Positions 62,866-64,000 of a DNA stretch of 64,000 nt are shown here, one piece after another. The stretch is from CAZAOY01 sp964486925 (GTDB lineage Bacteria > Bacillota > Clostridia > Oscillospirales > Ruminococcaceae). Position 1 is the stretch's first letter, and the number at the start of each line of letters is the position of its first letter. Both the position numbers and the translations under genes were made by a program. A model generated the notes under the pieces. That model was not told the DNA's origin, made no database searches, and was given only the letters and a program-made list of their open reading frames with translations. The stretch covers positions 62,001-126,000 of the forward strand of contig CAZAOY010000001.1 in NCBI GenBank assembly GCA_964486925.1, read 5' to 3'.

Positions 62866-64000
62866 TTAAATTCCCTCGCTGTTCTTTGGTAACGTTATAG
62901 TTACGGTAGTACCCACGTCCAGACGGCTTGAGATTAAAAGGCTACCGCCGTGCTGACGGATAATCTCATCCGCCACCGCTAGTCCAATACCTGAACCTCT
63001 TACTGTCATGTTTGCTTTGTAAAATTTATCCTTAACAAAAGGTAGGTCGTGGGCTGAGATACCGCACCCCTTGTCCTCTACCCGAATGTTAATCTTTTGT
63101 GCATCCTCAAATGCGGTTACAGAGATTATATCGTTCTCTTTGCTGTATTTAAATGCGTTGTCCAATACGTTAATGAATACCTGACGAAGCCTGTTTTTGT
63201 CTGCGTAGATGTAGGAGATATCCTTTGGTATGGTGTATAAAAGTGTCTTGTCCTCTTTTCTGGCTCTTTGGGTAAAGATTATTACAGCGTCCTCAATCTC
63301 CGCAAGGATGTCAATCTTTGCTTTGTTAAGCGAGAATCTTCCGCTTTGCATGCGTGAAAAGTCCAAAAGCTCCTCTACCATGTTGGAAAGCCGCTCGGTT
63401 TCGGAGGAGATTATATTCATCCCACGTTTAAACATATCCTGTTCTTCTATAGACATGGTAGCAAGCGTCTCCGACCAACCTTTAATTGCGGTAAGCGGGG
63501 TACGCAGTTCATGAGAGATGGAGGAGATAAAGTCGTTCTTAATCTGTTCGGTGTTAGCCAGCTCATCCGCCATGTAGTTTATCACATCGCATAGATCACC
63601 TAACTCATCGTTGTTTATCTTCTTTATCCGCGTGCTGTAATCCCCGGTTGCAAACCGTCTTGCCGCCACACTTACCTGTCCGACAGGGACGATAATAGAC
63701 TTAATAAAGTAAGCCCCGGAGATAACCACCACCGTAACGATTAAGAGCGATACACCAAAGTAGGCAATCATAATAAATAAAACTCTATCCTCAATCTTTT
63801 CAAGGGATACTATATACCTCACCGCCGAATACTCAACGCTCATAAAAGGTAGTAGCACACAGATAGACATTACCCGTTCACCCTGATCAGACTGCCCAAT
63901 ATATTCCCCTAGCCCTGTAGGACTGCTAATAGCATTCTTGAAGTCAGGTAGAGTTGGGGAGGTGGTGTACTCAAATCCCACTGAGGATATTACAACATCC
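62866..64000 (-). CDS. Sensor histidine kinase, C-terminal part (runs off the window)
   Basis: The frame continues beyond the right edge, so the N-terminus is missing. Visible are an extracytoplasmic sensor part, a membrane helix, a HAMP domain (IIVPVGQVSVAARRFATGDY), HisKA with SISHELRTPL and a HATPase domain with NVLDNAFKYS, DKGCGI and GSGIGLAV. A GTG at 63981 is not a real start. Its partner response regulator should lie just beyond the window. Confidence 0.9.
   Translation of the reverse strand, partial: DVVISSVGFEYTTSPTLPDFKNAISSPTGLGEYIGQSDQGERVMSICVLLPFMSVEYSAVRYIVSLEKIEDRVLFIMIAYFGVSLLIVTVVVISGAYFIKSIIVPVGQVSVAARRFATGDYSTRIKKINNDELGDLCDVINYMADELANTEQIKNDFISSISHELRTPLTAIKGWSETLATMSIEEQDMFKRGMNIISSETERLSNMVEELLDFSRMQSGRFSLNKAKIDILAEIEDAVIIFTQRARKEDKTLLYTIPKDISYIYADKNRLRQVFINVLDNAFKYSKENDIISVTAFEDAQKINIRVEDKGCGISAHDLPFVKDKFYKANMTVRGSGIGLAVADEIIRQHGGSLLISSRLDVGTTVTITLPKNSEGI

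Overview
The window looks like chromosome of a moderately low-GC Firmicute, most likely class Clostridia. The grounds are spoVG, a Cys T-box ahead of cysE-cysS, an RNA-transcribed-from-minus block recA-recX-rimO-pgsA next to prmC and a DUF1385 gene, strong AGGAGG ribosome binding sites, and TTGACA/TATAAT promoters with 16-17 bp spacers. The species cannot be named from the sequence alone. No rRNA, CRISPR array or prophage was seen.

Layout. (1) Positions 1-6462 hold a phosphonate scavenging operon on the plus strand: an uptake ABC transporter (binding protein cut by the window edge, ATPase, fused permease), a fused phosphonoacetaldehyde hydrolase/2-aminoethylphosphonate transaminase, and a class III PLP enzyme resembling PbfA. 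Together they would import 2-aminoethylphosphonate (and its 1-hydroxy form) and release phosphate. (2) 6572-8820 (minus) is an ABC-F ATPase behind a promoter, a leader ORF and an intrinsic terminator, the layout of antibiotic-induced attenuation. (3) 8873-14372 contains small housekeeping and accessory genes: HD hydrolase, GNAT, HAD, DeoR regulator, P-loop kinase, DJ-1/PfpI protein. (4) 14373-17560 is an accessory patch with orphan genes, a decayed IS256-type transposase, 12-bp repeats and tRNA-Leu(GAG). (5) 17854-22961 carries a CofE-like protein, two TrkA-type subunits, a PASTA-bearing pseudokinase and tRNA-Arg(CCG). (6) 23082-28713 has small genes, including a decayed duplicate of a zinc-ribbon gene, then an APH-like kinase, a PlsC-like acyltransferase and an HD protein. 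(7) 28898-31488 is an ABC-2 exporter of the COG4586/4587/3694 type. (8) 31596-41614 holds spoVG, a Nim-like flavoprotein, a GGDEF protein, ppdK, a GlmU-like gene with a degenerate uridylyltransferase half, prs and a GtrB-like glycosyltransferase. (9) 41815-49692 is a carbohydrate island: URO-D-like protein, LplB/LplC permeases and lipoprotein binding protein, LacI regulator and a cytoplasmic GH30 glycosidase. (10) 49864-53486 has an AraC gene that appears 3'-truncated, a two-component system and a TtcA-like protein. (11) 53590-64000 is a minus-strand housekeeping block: PfkB kinase, cysS, cysE with T-box, pgsA, rimO, recX, recA, prmC, DUF1385 protein and a sensor kinase running off the window.

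Most unusual points: a pair of inverted ~81-bp elements between recA and prmC that share ends, a 9+9-bp palindrome and promoter geometry; the attenuator ahead of the ABC-F gene; a permease gene whose only well-placed start is ATT; the GlmU-like protein without its nucleotide-binding loop; the pseudokinase; and the repeat cluster beside the broken transposase. No wholly new multi-gene system could be defended from sequence alone; the recA-prmC element pair is the best candidate for something undescribed.
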